This document shows positions 7,424-15,780 of a DNA stretch of 64,000 nt, piece by piece. The stretch covers positions 8,010 through 72,009 of the forward strand of contig CADEDA010000010.1 of NCBI GenBank assembly GCA_902825965.1. The letters are read 5' to 3'. The notes below the pieces were generated by a model. The model made no database searches. It was given only the letters and a program-made list of their open reading frames with translations, and had not been told where the DNA came from. Source of the stretch: an uncultured Gemmatimonadota bacterium. GTDB lineage: Bacteria; Gemmatimonadota; Gemmatimonadetes; Gemmatimonadales; Gemmatimonadaceae. Within the stretch, counting starts at the first letter, position 1; each line of letters begins with the position of its first letter. Both the position numbers and the translations under genes were made by a program.

Positions 7424-8074
7424 TCAGGTGCGCCGTGCGAGCGGTCGTGCCGCACCGGTCAGGAAGGGGTTGGAGGCCAGCTCGGTCCCGATCGTGGTCG
7501 CGGGACCATGACCGGGGTGCACGACACAGCCCGGCGGCAGGGTCGCCATCCGCTCCAGCGAGCGCAGCATGGCCGCGTGGTCGCTGCCGGGCAGGTCGGT
7601 GCGCCCGATGGACCCCGCAAAGAGCACGTCCCCGGAGAACACCCGGTCCGGCGCGACGAACGCAACATGCCCCGGCGCGTGTCCGGGCAGGTGCCAGACG
7701 GTGAAGTCGGTGCCCGCGAAGTGCAGGACGTCGCCTTCGCGGAGCAAGCGATCCGGGGCGTCCGGCTGCTCGAAAGGGATGCCGTACACGCGCGCCGAGC
7801 GCTCGGCGGCCGCATACACGACCTGCTCGTCGACGTGCAGCAGCACGGGCACACCGGGCCAGAGCCGGCGCAGCCCCTGCACCGCGCCGATGTGGTCGAG
7901 ATGCCCGTGGGTGAGCCAGATGGCGCGCAGGCGCGCGCCGACGCGCTCGAGTTCGCGGCCCAGGCGCGGGGCATCGTCGCCGGGATCGATGAACACCGCG
8001 TCGCGCGTCGCCGGATCGAGCAGCAACCACGCGTTCTCCTCGAACGCGCCGACGACGAAGGCCGCGATGTTCAC
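7424..8074 (-). CDS. Metallo-beta-lactamase-fold hydrolase (glyoxalase II-like)
   Basis: A 216-aa single-domain MBL protein with the metal-binding motif THGHLDH, further His in LPGHAPGH, the bridging Asp in FSGDVLF and the terminal His in VHPGHGP. This pattern matches the YcbL/GloB-like thioesterase group. The GTG start at 8074 overlaps the trxB TGA (GTGA), so the two are coupled. The substrate is unknown; hydroxyacylglutathione or another thioester is plausible from the family. It is the last gene of the long minus-strand run. Confidence 0.88.
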   Translation of the reverse strand: MNIAAFVVGAFEENAWLLLDPATRDAVFIDPGDDAPRLGRELERVGARLRAIWLTHGHLDHIGAVQGLRRLWPGVPVLLHVDEQVVYAAAERSARVYGIPFEQPDAPDRLLREGDVLHFAGTDFTVWHLPGHAPGHVAFVAPDRVFSGDVLFAGSIGRTDLPGSDHAAMLRSLERMATLPPGCVVHPGHGPATTIGTELASNPFLTGAARPLARRT

Positions 8075-9054
8075 GCGCGGGCGCCGCGGATGGGCGGTGC
8101 CGCCGGCGTCGGCTGGCGGTTCTTCCGCGCCGTGAGGAACTTCTCGACCGCGATGGCCGCGGTGGTCGCATCGCCGACGGCGGTGGTGACCTGCCGGGTG
8201 AGCTGGGCGCGGATGTCGCCCGCGGCGAAGAGACCCGGCACGGAGGTCTCCATCTGCGCATCGGTGATGAGATACCCCGACGCATCGTGCTCGACGTGGT
8301 CCTTGAGGATCCCGGTGTTGGGCTTGAAGCCCACGAAGATGAAGATCCCCGTGGCGACGAGGTCCCGCTCGGCACCCGTCTTCACGTGGCGGATCCGCGC
8401 GTGCGTCATGAGCCCGTCGGCGCCGGCGATCGCATCGACGACCGTGTCGTAGATGATCTCGATCTTCGGATTGTTGAAGACCCGCTGCTGCACGATCTTC
8501 GACGCGCGGAAGCTGTCCCGGCGGTGCACGAGGTACACCTTGTCGGCATAGCGGGTCAGGAAGTCGGCTTCCTCGCAGGCGGCGTCGCCGCCGCCGACCA
8601 CCATGATCGTGTGCCCGCGGTAGAAGGCCCCGTCGCAGATGGCGCAGTACGAGACCCCCTTGCCGGCGTACTCGAGCTCGCCGGGCACGTCGAGCTTGAT
8701 GGGCGTCCCGCCGCTGGTGACGATCACGGTCGGCGACACATACACGTCGCCGTTCTCCACCGTGGTCTCGAACAGGCCGTCGGCGCGCTTCTGCACGGTG
8801 TCGACCGGCGTGGAAGTGCGGATCTCCGCCCCGAACTTCTCGGCGTGCGACTGGAACTTCTGCGCCAGCTCGTGCCCGAGCACGTGCTCGAAGCCGATGT
8901 AGTCCTCGATCACTTCCGTGTTGAGCAACTCGCCGCCCGGGAACCCGCGCTCCAGCACCACGCTCTTCAACATCGAACGGCCGGCGTACATGCCGGCACA
9001 CATGCCGGCCGGTCCGGCCCCGACCACCACGACCTCGTACTCGAACGTCGCCAC
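8071..9054 (-). CDS. trxB: Thioredoxin reductase
   Basis: This FAD/NADPH flavoprotein reduces thioredoxin. Its 327 aa contain the FAD motif VVVGAGPAGMCAGMYAGR, the redox CAIC-DGAF site, the NADPH motif VVGGGDAACEEA and the C-terminal FAD block PGLFAAGDIR. Length and order are those of the low-Mr class. A TAGATT element 30 nt upstream suggests an internal promoter within the larger gene run. It overlaps the MBL hydrolase by 4 bp. Confidence 0.94.
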   Translation of the reverse strand: MATFEYEVVVVGAGPAGMCAGMYAGRSMLKSVVLERGFPGGELLNTEVIEDYIGFEHVLGHELAQKFQSHAEKFGAEIRTSTPVDTVQKRADGLFETTVENGDVYVSPTVIVTSGGTPIKLDVPGELEYAGKGVSYCAICDGAFYRGHTIMVVGGGDAACEEADFLTRYADKVYLVHRRDSFRASKIVQQRVFNNPKIEIIYDTVVDAIAGADGLMTHARIRHVKTGAERDLVATGIFIFVGFKPNTGILKDHVEHDASGYLITDAQMETSVPGLFAAGDIRAQLTRQVTTAVGDATTAAIAVEKFLTARKNRQPTPAAPPIRGARA

Positions 9055-9084
9055 CGCGCTATTCCCCAGTCGAATGAGTCCCGG

Positions 9085-9090
9085 AATCTA
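9085..9090 (-). promoter_or_regulatory. TAGATT -10-like element upstream of trxB
   Basis: TAGATT followed by C on the minus strand lies 30 nt before the trxB start, in the largest gap (83 bp) of the 7.4-18.5 kb gene run. The -35 region at 17 bp is poor. The same hexamer precedes tRNA-Ala and dedA. Confidence 0.35.
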
Positions 9091-9137
9091 GACGGGCGGG
9101 GAGAGCGACACCACGCCCGGATGCCCGAGCAATCGCC

Positions 9138-9968
9138 CTACGACGCCGCCAGTTCCAGCACCGCCAAGGCACCGTGGCAGTGCGACACCGTTCCCACCAG
9201 CACCTCGGCGGCCCGCTCGTCGGCGCATGCCGCGACGAGCCGGTCCGCACGCAGCACGGCGGCGACGTCGAACATGCCGACGCCGTAGGCCCGGTGCGCG
9301 CAGTGGAAGACCGCCGGACCCTCCAGCCGTCGGCCGCGCAGGTGCTCCGTCGCCACGAAGGCGCGCACGGTGGGCGGCAGGCTCCACGCGCGGGGGCCGC
9401 GGGTGTGCGGACACTTCGGCGGCTCGATGCAGTTGATCGGGCACTCCCAGGTGGCGAAGCTCACGTAGTGCGAGCCGTCCCCGCCGCCGCGCTGCCAGGG
9501 GACGTCGAGCGCGCCCTCGAGGCTTGGTGCGAGGCGGATCCCGCGGCCCGGCCACCGCTCGCGCGCCCGCGACACCAGCCACTGCGACATCAGGTGCGGC
9601 ATCAGCGGCGACGGCACGATGGCATGCCGCGCGACGGACGCGGCGCCGTCGCGGTCAAGGCGCGTTGCCATCGCGCCGAGGTACTCGCCGAAGAAGAGCG
9701 ACCACTCGCGGGCGACGAACAGCACCGCGCCCTCCGCGCTCGCGGCCTGCCAGGCCGTGGGCGCGAGTCCCTCCGCGCGTGCGACCGCGCAGGCGTGATC
9801 GCGGTCGACGACGAGCAGGCGGTCCCAGCGCAGCGCGCCGGCCGCGCGGGCACGGCGCAACTGCCGGAGGTAGTAGCCCCCGTAGCATCCGCCGCCCACG
9901 ACGATGATGTCGCCGTAGTCCGGGTGTGAGACGGACTCAGCGGCGGAGTCGGCGTCCACCATCGACAT
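9138..9968 (-). CDS. Rossmann-fold protein with a Cys cluster, family unknown
   Basis: I do not recognise this 276-aa family. Residues 22-37 (VVGGGCYGGYYLRQL) form a nucleotide-binding Rossmann turn followed by VVD at the end of beta-2. A second region carries C176-x3-C180-x5-C186-x-H188 (WECPINCIEPPKCPH), an arrangement suited to binding an Fe-S cluster or zinc. HCAH (222-225) and SHCH (262-265) add more potential ligands. GGGGAG 7 nt upstream supports the ATG at 9968. The start overlaps the SDR by 32 bp, so it is expressed with a pteridine-reductase-like enzyme. A redox or sulfur role is inference. Confidence 0.7.
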   Translation of the reverse strand: MSMVDADSAAESVSHPDYGDIIVVGGGCYGGYYLRQLRRARAAGALRWDRLLVVDRDHACAVARAEGLAPTAWQAASAEGAVLFVAREWSLFFGEYLGAMATRLDRDGAASVARHAIVPSPLMPHLMSQWLVSRARERWPGRGIRLAPSLEGALDVPWQRGGGDGSHYVSFATWECPINCIEPPKCPHTRGPRAWSLPPTVRAFVATEHLRGRRLEGPAVFHCAHRAYGVGMFDVAAVLRADRLVAACADERAAEVLVGTVSHCHGALAVLELAAS

Positions 9969-10671
9969 GCAACGTCTCCCCGGTCACGTATCCCGCCTCG
10001 ACGAGGTAGAGCACCGCCTCTGCGACGTCCGCGGGGGCACCCAGGCGGCGCAGCGGTGTCTCGTCCGCGAACCGCTGCGCGGCCGCTTCGGGGTAGCCCA
10101 CGGGCGCGAGCACGAAACCCGGCGAGACGGCATTCACGCGGATCCGCGGCGCCAGCGCGGCCGCGAGGTGTCGGGTGAGCGCGACCACCCCCGCCTTCGC
10201 CACGCCGTGCACCACGTACCCCGGCCATGGCTCCTCCGCCATGTGGTCCGCGATGTTCACGATCACCGCGCCGTCCGGCATGACGCGCGACGCCGCCTGC
10301 GCGAGCAGGAACGGCGCGCGCAGGTTGAGCGCGATGATCGCGTCGAACTCCTCGGCGCGCGTCTCGCCGAGCGGTGTCCGCTCCATGCTCGCCGCGGAGT
10401 TGACCAGCAGCGCGAGCGATCCGAACCGCGTGGTGACGGCGTCCACCAGACCCTCGGCAGCGGCGACGTCTTGGAGGTCGGCCCCGAAGGCCGCGGCTTC
10501 CCCTCCCCGGCCCCGGATCGCGTCGCAGAGTGCCTCCGCGCCGTCGCGCGAGCGATGGTAGTGTGCGGCGATGCACCAGCCCTGCCCGGCGAGCGCCTCG
10601 GCGATCGCGCGGCCGACGCGCTGCCCCGCGCCGGTCACCAGCGCCACGCGGCGCACGGTGGCGGCGCTCAT
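9937..10671 (-). CDS. Short-chain dehydrogenase, pteridine-reductase-like, atypical active site
   Basis: A 244-aa SDR with cofactor motif TGAGQRVGRAIA; the Arg in place of the usual Gly fits the PTR1/FolM type that prefers NADPH. LLVNSAAS is the structural Asn block. Aligned to Leishmania PTR1 (D181, Y194, K198), this protein has D142 (IADHM) and K159 (VAK), but the Tyr position is H155 (HGVAK), with a Tyr three residues earlier at Y152. It may reduce dihydropterins or a related quinonoid substrate, or have changed chemistry. It overlaps the PHP gene (ATGA) and the Rossmann gene. Confidence 0.83.
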   Translation of the reverse strand: MSAATVRRVALVTGAGQRVGRAIAEALAGQGWCIAAHYHRSRDGAEALCDAIRGRGGEAAAFGADLQDVAAAEGLVDAVTTRFGSLALLVNSAASMERTPLGETRAEEFDAIIALNLRAPFLLAQAASRVMPDGAVIVNIADHMAEEPWPGYVVHGVAKAGVVALTRHLAAALAPRIRVNAVSPGFVLAPVGYPEAAAQRFADETPLRRLGAPADVAEAVLYLVEAGYVTGETLHVDGGRRLRR

Positions 10672-11534
10672 CCGGCGCGCCGTGCGGCGACGCGGCGGTC
10701 CTGCGCCTCGAGCCAGGCCGTGGGGACCTGCATGCCACCGAGCACGCGCGTCCCATGCTGGGCGCCGTGCCAGTCGCTCCCGCCGCTCGGCACGAGGTCG
10801 AAGAACTCCGCCAGGGCGAGGATGCGCTTGGTGTCCTCGCCGGAATGGCTCGGGTGCTTCACCTCGAGGCCGTCGAGCCCGAGCGCGACCAACGGTTCGA
10901 TCCGCTCGCGGCGTCCCTCGCTGCCCGGATGCGCGATCACGGCGATGCCCCCGGCGTCGTGGATGATCGCGATGCCTTCGGCGATGTCGAGCCGTTCCTT
11001 CTCCACGTACGCGGGCTTACCCGCCCCGAGGAAGCGGTCGAAGGCGTCGCGCGAGTCCTTCGCGTGCCCGGCCGCGATGAGGGCGCGAGCGACGTGCGGA
11101 CGTCCCACGGCGCCGCCGGCCGCCGCGTCGAGCACCTGCGCCATCGTGAGGTCCACGCCGAGCGCGCGCAGCTTGGTGACGATCTCCTCGGCGCGCGCCA
11201 CCCGCCGGTCCCGATAGACCTCGAGCCGCGCCTGCAGGGCCGGGACATCGCGGATGTGCAGGCCCAGCAGGTGGACCTCGTTCGCGTCCTGGTGGACGCT
11301 CAACTCCACACCGGGCACGAGGCGCAGGCCGGCGGCGTCGGCCGCAGCCTGCGCCTCGGGGATGCCGGCGAGCGTATCGTGGTCCGTGAGAGCGTAGGCG
11401 GCGAGGCCCGCCTTCACCGCGAGTTCCACCCCGACGGCCGGCGGGTGGGCCCCGTCGGACGCCGTCGAGTGCGCGTGGAGGTCGACCGTGGGCGGGGCGG
11501 CGCCGTGGTCCGCGACGCCCGCGTCAGCGCTCAC
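10668..11534 (-). CDS. PHP-domain phosphoesterase (RNase AM / nucleotide phosphatase-like)
   Basis: A 288-aa PHP protein with metal-binding motifs DLHAHSTASDG, TDHDT, VELSV, AVIAHPG and GSDWHG, in the order of the YciV/RnmA family (3',5'-nucleoside bisphosphate phosphatase or 5'-3' RNase). A trinuclear metal site and phosphomonoester hydrolysis are expected. The GTG start overlaps the upstream small gene, and its stop overlaps the SDR (ATGA). Whether the substrate is pAp, RNA 5' ends or another phosphoester cannot be told here. Confidence 0.88.
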   Translation of the reverse strand: MSADAGVADHGAAPPTVDLHAHSTASDGAHPPAVGVELAVKAGLAAYALTDHDTLAGIPEAQAAADAAGLRLVPGVELSVHQDANEVHLLGLHIRDVPALQARLEVYRDRRVARAEEIVTKLRALGVDLTMAQVLDAAAGGAVGRPHVARALIAAGHAKDSRDAFDRFLGAGKPAYVEKERLDIAEGIAIIHDAGGIAVIAHPGSEGRRERIEPLVALGLDGLEVKHPSHSGEDTKRILALAEFFDLVPSGGSDWHGAQHGTRVLGGMQVPTAWLEAQDRRVAARRAG

Positions 11535-11797
11535 AGGGCGTAACCGGCCTCTGGCGAGGTCGCACTCGGCTGCGAGAGGTCGAACAGGCGCCGCAGTTCC
11601 GCCTCGCCGAGCTCGGCCAGCGACTGCTCACGCGAGCGGCTGCCCGACGGCGAGTAGCGCGTGACGCGGACTTCGCGCTGATCGGCGGTGCCGTGCACGA
11701 AGATGAGGCCGTACTCGTCGGCGTCGTACTGCGTGATGTAGCCGCTCGGGTACACCTGCCACGAACGGCCGTCGATCTCCACACGGCGGGTCGGCAT
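11531..11797 (-). CDS. Small conserved-looking protein, 88 aa
   Basis: The protein begins MPTRRVEIDGRSWQVYPSGYITQYDADEYGLIFVHG, an all-beta pattern of short strands, and ends with a charged helical segment (SLAELGEAELRRLFDLS). No signal or membrane segment is present. It overlaps its upstream neighbour by 1 bp (TGATG) and the PHP gene by 4 bp, so it is clearly part of the transcript. Function unknown. Confidence 0.68.
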   Translation of the reverse strand: MPTRRVEIDGRSWQVYPSGYITQYDADEYGLIFVHGTADQREVRVTRYSPSGSRSREQSLAELGEAELRRLFDLSQPSATSPEAGYAL

Positions 11798-12057
11798 CAG
11801 CTCAGCTCCACGATCGAATAGATGCGCGCCGGGTCATGGACTCGTCCCGGCGCGGCCGCATGTGCGGCGGTAAGGGTCTTGGCGTCGTTCGCTTCACAGA
11901 ACTCGATGAACGCCCCCGGCAGTGCCTGCTCCTCGAAGACCCAGTACCGGCAACCGTTGGCGACGTAGTGCGCCTCCTTCGTGCGCACCTGCTCGAGGAA
12001 GCGCTCCCGCTCGCTCGGCGTCACCACGGTCCGATGCATGGTCAAGGAGCGCGGCAT
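11797..12057 (-). CDS. Small conserved-looking protein, 86 aa
   Basis: An 86-aa protein with VTPSERERFLEQVRTKEAHY and CRYWVFEEQALPGAFIEFCEA, reminiscent of small ferredoxin-like (dimeric alpha/beta barrel) fold proteins, but this is only an impression. It starts 1 nt after the E2 stop and overlaps the next small gene by 1 bp. An ATG at 12039 is an alternative start. Function unknown. Confidence 0.65.
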   Translation of the reverse strand: MPRSLTMHRTVVTPSERERFLEQVRTKEAHYVANGCRYWVFEEQALPGAFIEFCEANDAKTLTAAHAAAPGRVHDPARIYSIVELS

Positions 12058-12058
12058 C

Positions 12059-13387
12059 TCAGCCGGTCACCGACTCCAACGTCTTCTTCAGGTCCGCCAT
12101 GAACCGATCCGCGTCGGCGCCGTCCACCACCCGGTGGTCGAAGCTGAGCGAGAAGTACGCACAGGTGCGGATGGCGATCGTGTCCTCGCCGTCCGCGCCG
12201 GTGATCACCTTGGGTCGCTTCTCGATGGCGCCGAGCCCGAGGATGGCGGTGGTGCCCACCGGGATGATCGGCGTGCCCATGAGCGAGCCGAACACGCCCG
12301 GGTTGGTGATGGTGAACGTGGCGTCCTGCACGTCCGCGGGGCTGAGCTTCTTGGACCGCGCGCGCGCGGCGAGATCGTTGGTGCCGCGCGTGAGCCCCGT
12401 GAGGTTGAGGCCGTCGGCATCCTTGAGCACCGGCACGATGAGGCCGGTGGGCTCGAGGGCGACGGCGATGCCGATGTTGAAGCGCTTGCGCAGGATCACG
12501 TCGGTGCCGCTCACGGTCGCGTTGAGCACCGGATGGCGGCGGAGGTTCTCGATGACCGCGCGCATGATGAACGGCAGGAAGGTCAGCTTCTGCCCCGTCT
12601 CGGCCTCGAAGCCGGCCCGCATCCCGGCCCGCAGCTTCGCCACACGTGTCAGGTCGATCTCGAAGAAGCTCGTGACGTGCGCCGCCACCTGCCGCGCCTG
12701 CCGCATGTGGTCGGCGGTCAGCCGCCGGATCTTCGACATCGGCTCGACCACGTCACCCGGCCATGGCGCGAAGGTGGGCTCCGCGTGGCCTCCCACGGGC
12801 ACCGCGATCGACGCCGGCAGGCCACTCGGCATCGCCGCCGGGGCGGTCGGCGCGGCGGGTACCCCCTTCTCGAGGTAGTCCACCAGGTCCTTCTTGGTGA
12901 CACGACCGGCGATGCCGGAGCCGGAGAGCGCGCTCAGCTCGACGCCCGCGTCCGCCGCCATGCGCCGGACGAGCGGCGACGACTTGGTGCGGATGCGTTC
13001 CTCGAACGACCCGGCGGCCGCGGCGGGACGCGCCGGCGCGGCCGGCGACGCGGCCGCCGCAGCGGGGGCCGTCGGAGCGGAGGACGGGGCGGCCTTGGCC
13101 GGCGCCGCCGGCGCCGGCGCAGCGGCCGCGCCCACCGCGGCGCCCTTCTCGGTCTCGATGCGCGCCACCACCGCGTTCACGGGCACCGTGGTGCCTTCGT
13201 GCACGATGATCTCGGCGAGCACGCCGGCGGTGGGCGCAGGGATCTCGGCGTCGACCTTGTCGGTCGAGATCTCGAAGATGGGTTCGTCGCGCTTCACCTC
13301 GTCGCCGATCTTCTTGAGCCAGCGCGACAGGGTGCCTTCGGCGATCGATTCGCCCATCTGGGGCATGATCACATCTACACGAGCCAC
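12059..13387 (-). CDS. 2-oxoacid dehydrogenase E2 (dihydrolipoamide acyltransferase), branched-chain type
   Basis: A 442-aa E2. Residues 1-80 are a lipoyl domain with the lipoylated Lys in EISTDKVDAEIP. An Ala/Pro linker follows, then a peripheral-subunit-binding domain (SPLVRRMAADAGVELSALSGSGIAGRVTKKDL), then a catalytic domain ending in the active-site block SFDHRVVDGADADRF. The GTG at 13387 (VARVDVIMPQMGES) begins exactly at the lipoyl domain. Together with the E1 genes it forms a BCKDH-like complex that makes acyl-CoA from branched 2-oxoacids. Pyruvate or acetoin are alternative substrates. No E3 gene is nearby. Confidence 0.9.
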   Translation of the reverse strand: MARVDVIMPQMGESIAEGTLSRWLKKIGDEVKRDEPIFEISTDKVDAEIPAPTAGVLAEIIVHEGTTVPVNAVVARIETEKGAAVGAAAAPAPAAPAKAAPSSAPTAPAAAAASPAAPARPAAAAGSFEERIRTKSSPLVRRMAADAGVELSALSGSGIAGRVTKKDLVDYLEKGVPAAPTAPAAMPSGLPASIAVPVGGHAEPTFAPWPGDVVEPMSKIRRLTADHMRQARQVAAHVTSFFEIDLTRVAKLRAGMRAGFEAETGQKLTFLPFIMRAVIENLRRHPVLNATVSGTDVILRKRFNIGIAVALEPTGLIVPVLKDADGLNLTGLTRGTNDLAARARSKKLSPADVQDATFTITNPGVFGSLMGTPIIPVGTTAILGLGAIEKRPKVITGADGEDTIAIRTCAYFSLSFDHRVVDGADADRFMADLKKTLESVTG

Positions 13388-13397
13388 GGGGAGGACC

Positions 13398-13664
13398 TCA
13401 GGTCTTGTTATCTGGGGACTCGGTCGGCGCCGGCGGGCGGCGCAGGGCCGAGACCACGAGCCACGGAAGGGTGAGGGCGCCGATCGCGCCCCCCACTGCT
13501 GCATAAATGTACCAATCGCACGTCGGAATGCCGTCGCACTTGGGGGCGCGGGTCGCGTAGGCGACCCCCTTGGACACCAGGACCCCCACCATGGACCCCG
13601 AGAAGCCGCCGATCCAGGCCATGAAGCAGCCGATGGCGACCTGCCGTCCGGTCGAGGCGCTCAC
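13398..13664 (-). CDS. Small two-helix membrane protein inserted between E1 beta and E2
   Basis: An 88-aa protein with two hydrophobic segments (VAIGCFMAWIGGFSGSMVGVLV and YIYAAVGGAIGALTLPWLVV) separated by a loop with two Cys (APKCDGIPTCDW). The C-terminus is Pro-rich and charged. The GTG start overlaps the E1 beta stop (GTGA), and E2 begins 11 bp after its stop. It could anchor the complex or be an unrelated passenger. Function unknown. Confidence 0.65.
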   Translation of the reverse strand: MSASTGRQVAIGCFMAWIGGFSGSMVGVLVSKGVAYATRAPKCDGIPTCDWYIYAAVGGAIGALTLPWLVVSALRRPPAPTESPDNKT

Positions 13665-14635
13665 CACTGCACCAGGCGCTTGGCCGCAGTGACGATGTCG
13701 GCGACCTGCGGCAGCACGAAGTCCTCCAGCGCCGGTGCGTACGGGAGCGGGATGTCGTGCGCCGTGACGCGCAGTACCGGGGCATCGAGGTGGGCGAAGC
13801 AGCTCTCGTTGATGCGCGCCGTGATCTCACCCGCGATGCCGCCCGTCCGCGTGTCCTCGTGGACGACGAGCACGCGATTGGTCTTCCGCACGGTGTTGAA
13901 GATCGCCTCATCGTCCAGCGGGGCGAGCGTGCGCAGGTCGATCACCTCGGCCGAGATGCCCTCGGCCTGCAGCTGCTCGGCGGCGTCCAGCGCTTTGTGC
14001 ACCGTCGCGGCGTAGGTGATGATGGACAGGTCGCGACCATCGCGCGCTGTCCGCGCCTTGCCGATCGGCACGACGTGGTCCCCGGCAGGCATGACCCCCT
14101 TCACGCGGCGATACAGGTACTTGTGCTCGAAGAAGAGCACGCAGTCCTCGTCGCGGATGGCGGCCTTCATGAGGCCCTTGGCGTCCTCGGCGGTCGCCGG
14201 ATACACCACCTTCAGGCCGGGCGTGTGGATGAAGCCGGCCTCCGGGTTCTGCGAATGGAACGGGCCACCGCGCACGTAGCCGCCGCTGGGGCCGCGCACC
14301 ACCATCGGGCACGGGAGGAACGCCCGGTAGCGCGCCGTCGCGACGTAGTTGGTGAGCATGTCGTAGGCGTTGGCGACGAAGTCGATGAACTGCATCTCGA
14401 CCACGGGCCGCATGCCCATGTGGGCGGCACCGGCGGCGGCGCCCACGATCGCGATCTCCGAGATGGGGGAGTCGATCACCCGCGGTTCGCCGTACTTGGC
14501 CAGCAGGCCTTCGGTGACCTTGAAGGCACCGCCGAACACGCCGATGTCCTCGCCGAGCAGGAAGACGTTCGGGTCGCGCGCCATCTCCTCGTCGAGGGCT
14601 TCGCGGATCGCCTCGAGATACGTGATCTCGGCCAT
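13661..14635 (-). CDS. 2-oxoacid dehydrogenase E1 beta subunit, branched-chain type
   Basis: The 324-aa subunit starts MAEITYLEAIREALDEEM and carries GEDIGVFGGAFKVTEGL, the PISE-type block (DSPISEIAIVGAAAGAA), RGPSGG and the transketolase C-domain (VIDLRTLAPLD, VLVVHEDTRTGGIAGEI). These fit the BCKDH/PDH E1 beta family of about 325 aa. It binds the ThDP pyrimidine ring with E1 alpha. The ATG overlaps the E1 alpha stop by one base, indicating coupled, equimolar synthesis. Confidence 0.93.
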   Translation of the reverse strand: MAEITYLEAIREALDEEMARDPNVFLLGEDIGVFGGAFKVTEGLLAKYGEPRVIDSPISEIAIVGAAAGAAHMGMRPVVEMQFIDFVANAYDMLTNYVATARYRAFLPCPMVVRGPSGGYVRGGPFHSQNPEAGFIHTPGLKVVYPATAEDAKGLMKAAIRDEDCVLFFEHKYLYRRVKGVMPAGDHVVPIGKARTARDGRDLSIITYAATVHKALDAAEQLQAEGISAEVIDLRTLAPLDDEAIFNTVRKTNRVLVVHEDTRTGGIAGEITARINESCFAHLDAPVLRVTAHDIPLPYAPALEDFVLPQVADIVTAAKRLVQW

Positions 14636-15780
14636 CAGCGCGGCCCTCCCTTCGACGCATCCCAGGTGCCCCAGCCCTCGGCGCGCTCCTTGCCGAGTGA
14701 CGAGACATCGGCGCCCTCGCGATACCACAGGGGGCGCTCGGCCGGCGGGTCGGCGTAGACGCCGAGCAGCGCGTCGAGCGGCTGCGGGAACGGCGCCGCC
14801 TCGGCGACGTCGGTCGCGGCATCCACCTCGCGCCCGATCCGCGCGTCGATGTCGTCGAGCGTGGCCTGCGGCACCTTCTCGCGCTGCCGCAGCACCTGCA
14901 CGTAGCGGTCGATCGGGTCGTTCTCCTTCGCCCAGAGCTCGATCTCGCCGGGCGGCACGTACGACTGGTTGTCGTGCTCGGCGTGGCCCTTGCGGCGGAA
15001 CGTCATGAACTCGAGCAGTGACACCCCTTCGCCCGCGCGCGCGCGGTCCACCGCGCGCTTCGTGCAGTCGTACACGGCGAGCACGTCGTTGCCGTCCACC
15101 TGCTCGCCGTACACGCCGTAGCCGATCGCCTTGTCGACGAACTGCTTGGCCGCCGTCTGCTTGGCCGTCGGTGTGGAATAGGCGTAGCCGTTGTTCTCGA
15201 TGATGACCACGAGCGGCAACCGCTGCACCGCAGCGAAGTTGATGCCCTCGTGGAACGCCCCGGTGCTGGTCGCGCCGTCGCCGACGTACACCAACCCCAC
15301 CCGGTCCTCGCCGCGCATCTTGAACGACAGCGTGACGCCGGCCATCACCGGCACCATGTCGCCGAGCGGCGAGATCTGCCCGAGGAATCCGCGGGTGGCC
15401 CCGGCGGCCCCGATGTCGCCGAAGTGGATGTTGAGCTCGCGTCCGCGGGTCGGCGAGTCGCCCTTGGCCATGTACTGCTTGAGGATCTCCACCGGTGTGG
15501 CGCCCTTCACCAGCATCGCGCCCATGTTGCGGATGAGCGGCGACATCACGTCGCGGTGCTCGAGCGCGTAGCAGGAGCCGACGGCGTCGGCTTCCTGTCC
15601 GAGGGAGCGGAAGAGCCCACCGACGACCTTCGTCTGGCGGTAGAGCGCCACGAGCCGCTCCTCGAGCGTGCGCGTGAGCCGCATCCAGTAGTAGAGCTCG
15701 AGCTTGCGCTCGAGGGGCAGCAGGTCCCCGAGGTGCTGCCCGCCCGGACCGTCACTGGTCCGGCGGCGACGCGACATCAT
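14635..15780 (-). CDS. 2-oxoacid dehydrogenase E1 alpha subunit, branched-chain type
   Basis: A 381-aa ThDP-binding subunit. The ThDP-Mg motif spans GDGATSTGAFHEGINFAAVQ and ends in ENN. The phosphorylation-loop region reads RRKGHAEHDNQSYVP, and GGLFRSLGQEA and RGRELNIHFGD are E1 alpha blocks. It decarboxylates the 2-oxoacid and passes the acyl group to E2 lipoate. Start ATG at 15780 overlaps the previous stop by one base. Substrate class is inferred as branched-chain from the split alpha/beta organisation and the sequence type. Confidence 0.92.
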   Translation of the reverse strand: MMSRRRRTSDGPGGQHLGDLLPLERKLELYYWMRLTRTLEERLVALYRQTKVVGGLFRSLGQEADAVGSCYALEHRDVMSPLIRNMGAMLVKGATPVEILKQYMAKGDSPTRGRELNIHFGDIGAAGATRGFLGQISPLGDMVPVMAGVTLSFKMRGEDRVGLVYVGDGATSTGAFHEGINFAAVQRLPLVVIIENNGYAYSTPTAKQTAAKQFVDKAIGYGVYGEQVDGNDVLAVYDCTKRAVDRARAGEGVSLLEFMTFRRKGHAEHDNQSYVPPGEIELWAKENDPIDRYVQVLRQREKVPQATLDDIDARIGREVDAATDVAEAAPFPQPLDALLGVYADPPAERPLWYREGADVSSLGKERAEGWGTWDASKGGPR

